Positions 9,520-11,207 of a DNA stretch of 11,207 nucleotides are shown here, one piece after another. Source of the stretch: DASTQL01 sp035761805 (GTDB taxonomy: Bacteria > Actinomycetota > Actinomycetes > Jiangellales > Jiangellaceae); the NCBI GenBank assembly GCA_035761805.1, contig DASTQL010000235.1, positions 1 through 11,207 of the forward strand, read 5' to 3'. The notes under the pieces were generated by a model. The model was not told where the DNA came from, did not search any database, and saw nothing but the letters and a program-made list of their open reading frames with translations. How positions within the stretch are numbered: position 1 is the stretch's first letter; the number at the start of each line of letters is the position of its first letter. The position numbers and the translations under genes are program-made.

Positions 9520-10571
9520 CCGCCGCGACCGCGCTGCTGCTCGACGTCCGCGACCTGTCGGTGACCTTCACGCGCAGGGACCGCCGGGACGTCCGTGCCG
9601 TCGACGGGGTCTCCTTCGACGTCCGGCAGGGCGAGACGGTCGGCCTGGTGGGGGAGTCCGGCAGTGGCAAGAGCGTCACCGCGCTCGCGGTGATGGGGCT
9701 GCTCCCCGACCGCGGGGTCCTCGTCGACGGCCAGGTCCACTTCGACGACGACGACCTGCTCACCCTGCCCCGGGACCGGATGCGGGACATCCGTGGGCGG
9801 GACATCGCCATGGTCTTCCAGGACCCGATGTCCTCGCTCAACCCCGTCGTGCCGATCGGGGTGCAGGTCACCGAGGTGCTCGTGCGGCACCGGGACATGC
9901 ACGGCGAGGCAGCGCGCGAGGAGGCCGCCGAGCTCCTGCGCCGGGTCGGGATCCCCGACCCCGTGCGCCGCCTCAAGGACTACCCGCACCAGCTCTCCGG
10001 CGGTATGCGCCAGCGGGCCCTCATCTCGATGGCGCTCGCGTGCCGCCCCCGACTCCTCATCGCCGACGAGCCCACCACCGCGCTCGACGTCACCATCCAG
10101 GCACAGATCCTGGAGCTGCTCAAGGAGCTGGTCAGCGACTCCGGCACCGCGCTGGTCCTCATCACCCACGACCTCGGCGTCGTGGCGGGGCTCTGCGACA
10201 CCGTGCACGTGATGTACTCCGGCCGGGTGGTCGAGTCCGCCCCGCGACGAGAGCTCTTCGCCGACCCGCGCCACCCCTACACCGGAGGTCTGCTGGGTTC
10301 GGTGCCCCGGCTGGACTCCCCCAGGGGGGAGCCGCTGCGACCGATACCCGGCTCGCCCACCGACACCCTGCCCTGGGCGGAGGCGTGCGCCTTCGCCCCG
10401 CGCTGCGCCCACCGGATCGGCGCATGCACCGGCCAGCCTCCGCCGCTCGAGGTCACCGGCGACCGGTCGCTCCGCTGCGTGAACCCCCTCGCCGAGGGGG
10501 AGGCCTCGCCCAACCCGGCCGTGGCCCCGCCGGCGAGCGTCCCACCCGCGCTGGAGGAGGAACCGACGTGA
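9516..10571 (+). CDS. ABC transporter ATP-binding protein, DppD/OppD-like
   Basis: This is one of the two cytoplasmic ATPases that power the importer. The 351-aa product has all nucleotide-binding motifs: Walker A GESGSGKS (46-53), Q-loop FQDPMSSLNP (Q102), signature LSGGMRQR (160-167), Walker B LLIADEP (180-186) and H-loop H218. The oligopeptide-type C-terminal extension begins at HPYTGGLL (253-260) and carries four cysteines, C291, C297, C304 and C321. This pattern is shared by DppD/OppD proteins, in some of which it binds an iron-sulfur cluster. A Pro/Ala-rich tail (about 328-351) follows, whose codons also hold the ribosome-binding site of the next gene. ATG 9516 lies in an ATGA overlap with the preceding stop and gives the normal N-terminus; the upstream open frame lies inside dppC. 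Confidence 0.94.
   Translation: MTAATALLLDVRDLSVTFTRRDRRDVRAVDGVSFDVRQGETVGLVGESGSGKSVTALAVMGLLPDRGVLVDGQVHFDDDDLLTLPRDRMRDIRGRDIAMVFQDPMSSLNPVVPIGVQVTEVLVRHRDMHGEAAREEAAELLRRVGIPDPVRRLKDYPHQLSGGMRQRALISMALACRPRLLIADEPTTALDVTIQAQILELLKELVSDSGTALVLITHDLGVVAGLCDTVHVMYSGRVVESAPRRELFADPRHPYTGGLLGSVPRLDSPRGEPLRPIPGSPTDTLPWAEACAFAPRCAHRIGACTGQPPPLEVTGDRSLRCVNPLAEGEASPNPAVAPPASVPPALEEEPT
10555..10560 (+). promoter_or_regulatory. Strong ribosome-binding site of the DppF-like gene
   Basis: AGGAGG lies 7 nt before the GTG at 10568, within the last codons of the DppD-like gene. It is the best Shine-Dalgarno match in the operon and settles the GTG start of the downstream ATPase gene, which begins inside the GTGA overlap. 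Confidence 0.75.
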
Positions 10572-11207
10572 CCGCCGGCGCCGGGGCGACCACGGGTGAC
10601 GCGCCGCTGCTGGCCGTCCACGACCTCCAGGTCCACTTCCCGATCACCTCGGGGATCATCCTCGAACGCCAGATCGGCGCCGTCCGCGCCGTCGACGGTG
10701 TCGACCTCGCCGTCCCGCGCGGGGCGACCGTCGGGCTGGTGGGGGAGTCGGGGTGTGGCAAGAGCACCCTCGGCCGAGCGGTGCTGCGGCTGGTCGAGCC
10801 GACGGCCGGTCGGGTCGTCTTCGACGGCACCGACCTGCAGGACCTCGGGCCGGAGGAGATGCGCCGGATCCGGCGACGCATGCAGATGGTGTTCCAGGAC
10901 CCGATGTCCAGCCTGGACCCGAGGCAGAACGTCTCCTCGATCCTCACCGAGCCGATGCGGGTGCACGGCATCGCCGGCGACCGGTCGGCCCGGGTCAGGG
11001 AGCTGCTCGACGTGGTCGGCCTGCCCGCGTCGGCAGCCTCCCGCTACCCGCACGAGTTCTCCGGTGGACAGCGCCAGCGGATCGGCATCGCCCGGGCGAT
11101 CGCGTTGGAGCCCGAGCTGATCGTCGCCGACGAGCCGGTATCCGCCCTGGACGTCTCGATCCAGGCCCAGGTCGTGAACCTCCTGGAGGAGCTGCAGGAC
11201 CGCCTCG
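10568..11207 (+). CDS. ABC transporter ATP-binding protein, DppF/OppF-like (partial, 3' cut by window)
   Basis: This is the second ATPase of the importer, expected to dimerise with the DppD-like subunit. 213 codons are present and the gene runs off the right edge. The start is GTG 10568 in a GTGA overlap with the upstream stop. Visible motifs are Walker A GESGCGKST (59-67), Q-loop FQDPMSSLDP (Q110), signature FSGGQRQR (164-171; the F in place of L is common in this subfamily) and Walker B LIVADEP (184-190). The stretch PITSGIILERQIGAVRAVDG (25-44) is the usual DppF/OppF N-terminal insert between the first strands. The H-loop and the oligopeptide C-terminal domain lie beyond the window. Nothing suggests truncation other than the window edge. 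Confidence 0.93.
   Translation, partial: MTAGAGATTGDAPLLAVHDLQVHFPITSGIILERQIGAVRAVDGVDLAVPRGATVGLVGESGCGKSTLGRAVLRLVEPTAGRVVFDGTDLQDLGPEEMRRIRRRMQMVFQDPMSSLDPRQNVSSILTEPMRVHGIAGDRSARVRELLDVVGLPASAASRYPHEFSGGQRQRIGIARAIALEPELIVADEPVSALDVSIQAQVVNLLEELQDRL

Overview
The window is very GC-rich (coding third positions are almost all G or C), uses GTG as well as ATG starts, and carries mshC. Mycothiol synthesis is confined to Actinobacteria, so the source is almost certainly a mycothiol-producing actinomycete. I cannot name the genus. The sequence reads as an ordinary chromosomal region: no RNA gene, mobile element, CRISPR array, prophage or att site is visible.

Left part (1-5765), a sulfur/thiol block. 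The last codons of an upstream gene (1-68, probably of the SCO1664 family) are followed by mshC (106-1335, cysteine ligase of mycothiol synthesis). mshC converges on a PAC2-family gene (1340-2197, minus) with only 4 nt between the two stop codons. The PAC2 gene is divergent from metH (2292-5765, cobalamin-dependent methionine synthase) across a 94-bp shared promoter region. From memory, M. tuberculosis has the same genes near each other (Rv2124c metH, Rv2125 PAC2, Rv2130c mshC). mshC and metH both look leaderless: each has a TAG(G/C)CT -10 box 6-7 nt before the ATG and no Shine-Dalgarno.

Right part (5916-11207), a family-5 (Dpp/Opp type) ABC importer operon, open at the right edge. The order is lipoprotein substrate-binding protein, DppB-like permease, DppC-like permease, DppD-like ATPase, then a DppF-like ATPase cut by the window end. 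The last four genes are joined by 4-nt stop/start overlaps (GTGA, ATGA, GTGA). The binding-protein gene is instead separated from dppB by 17 nt that can form a small hairpin. The substrate cannot be read from sequence; peptides are the default expectation.

I found no convincing undescribed system. The observations most worth testing are small regulatory structures: two leaderless starts, a dyad between the PAC2 and metH promoters, a stop-codon-spanning hairpin at the mshC/PAC2 junction, and the hairpin before dppB. The function of the PAC2 protein between two sulfur-metabolism genes is also open.
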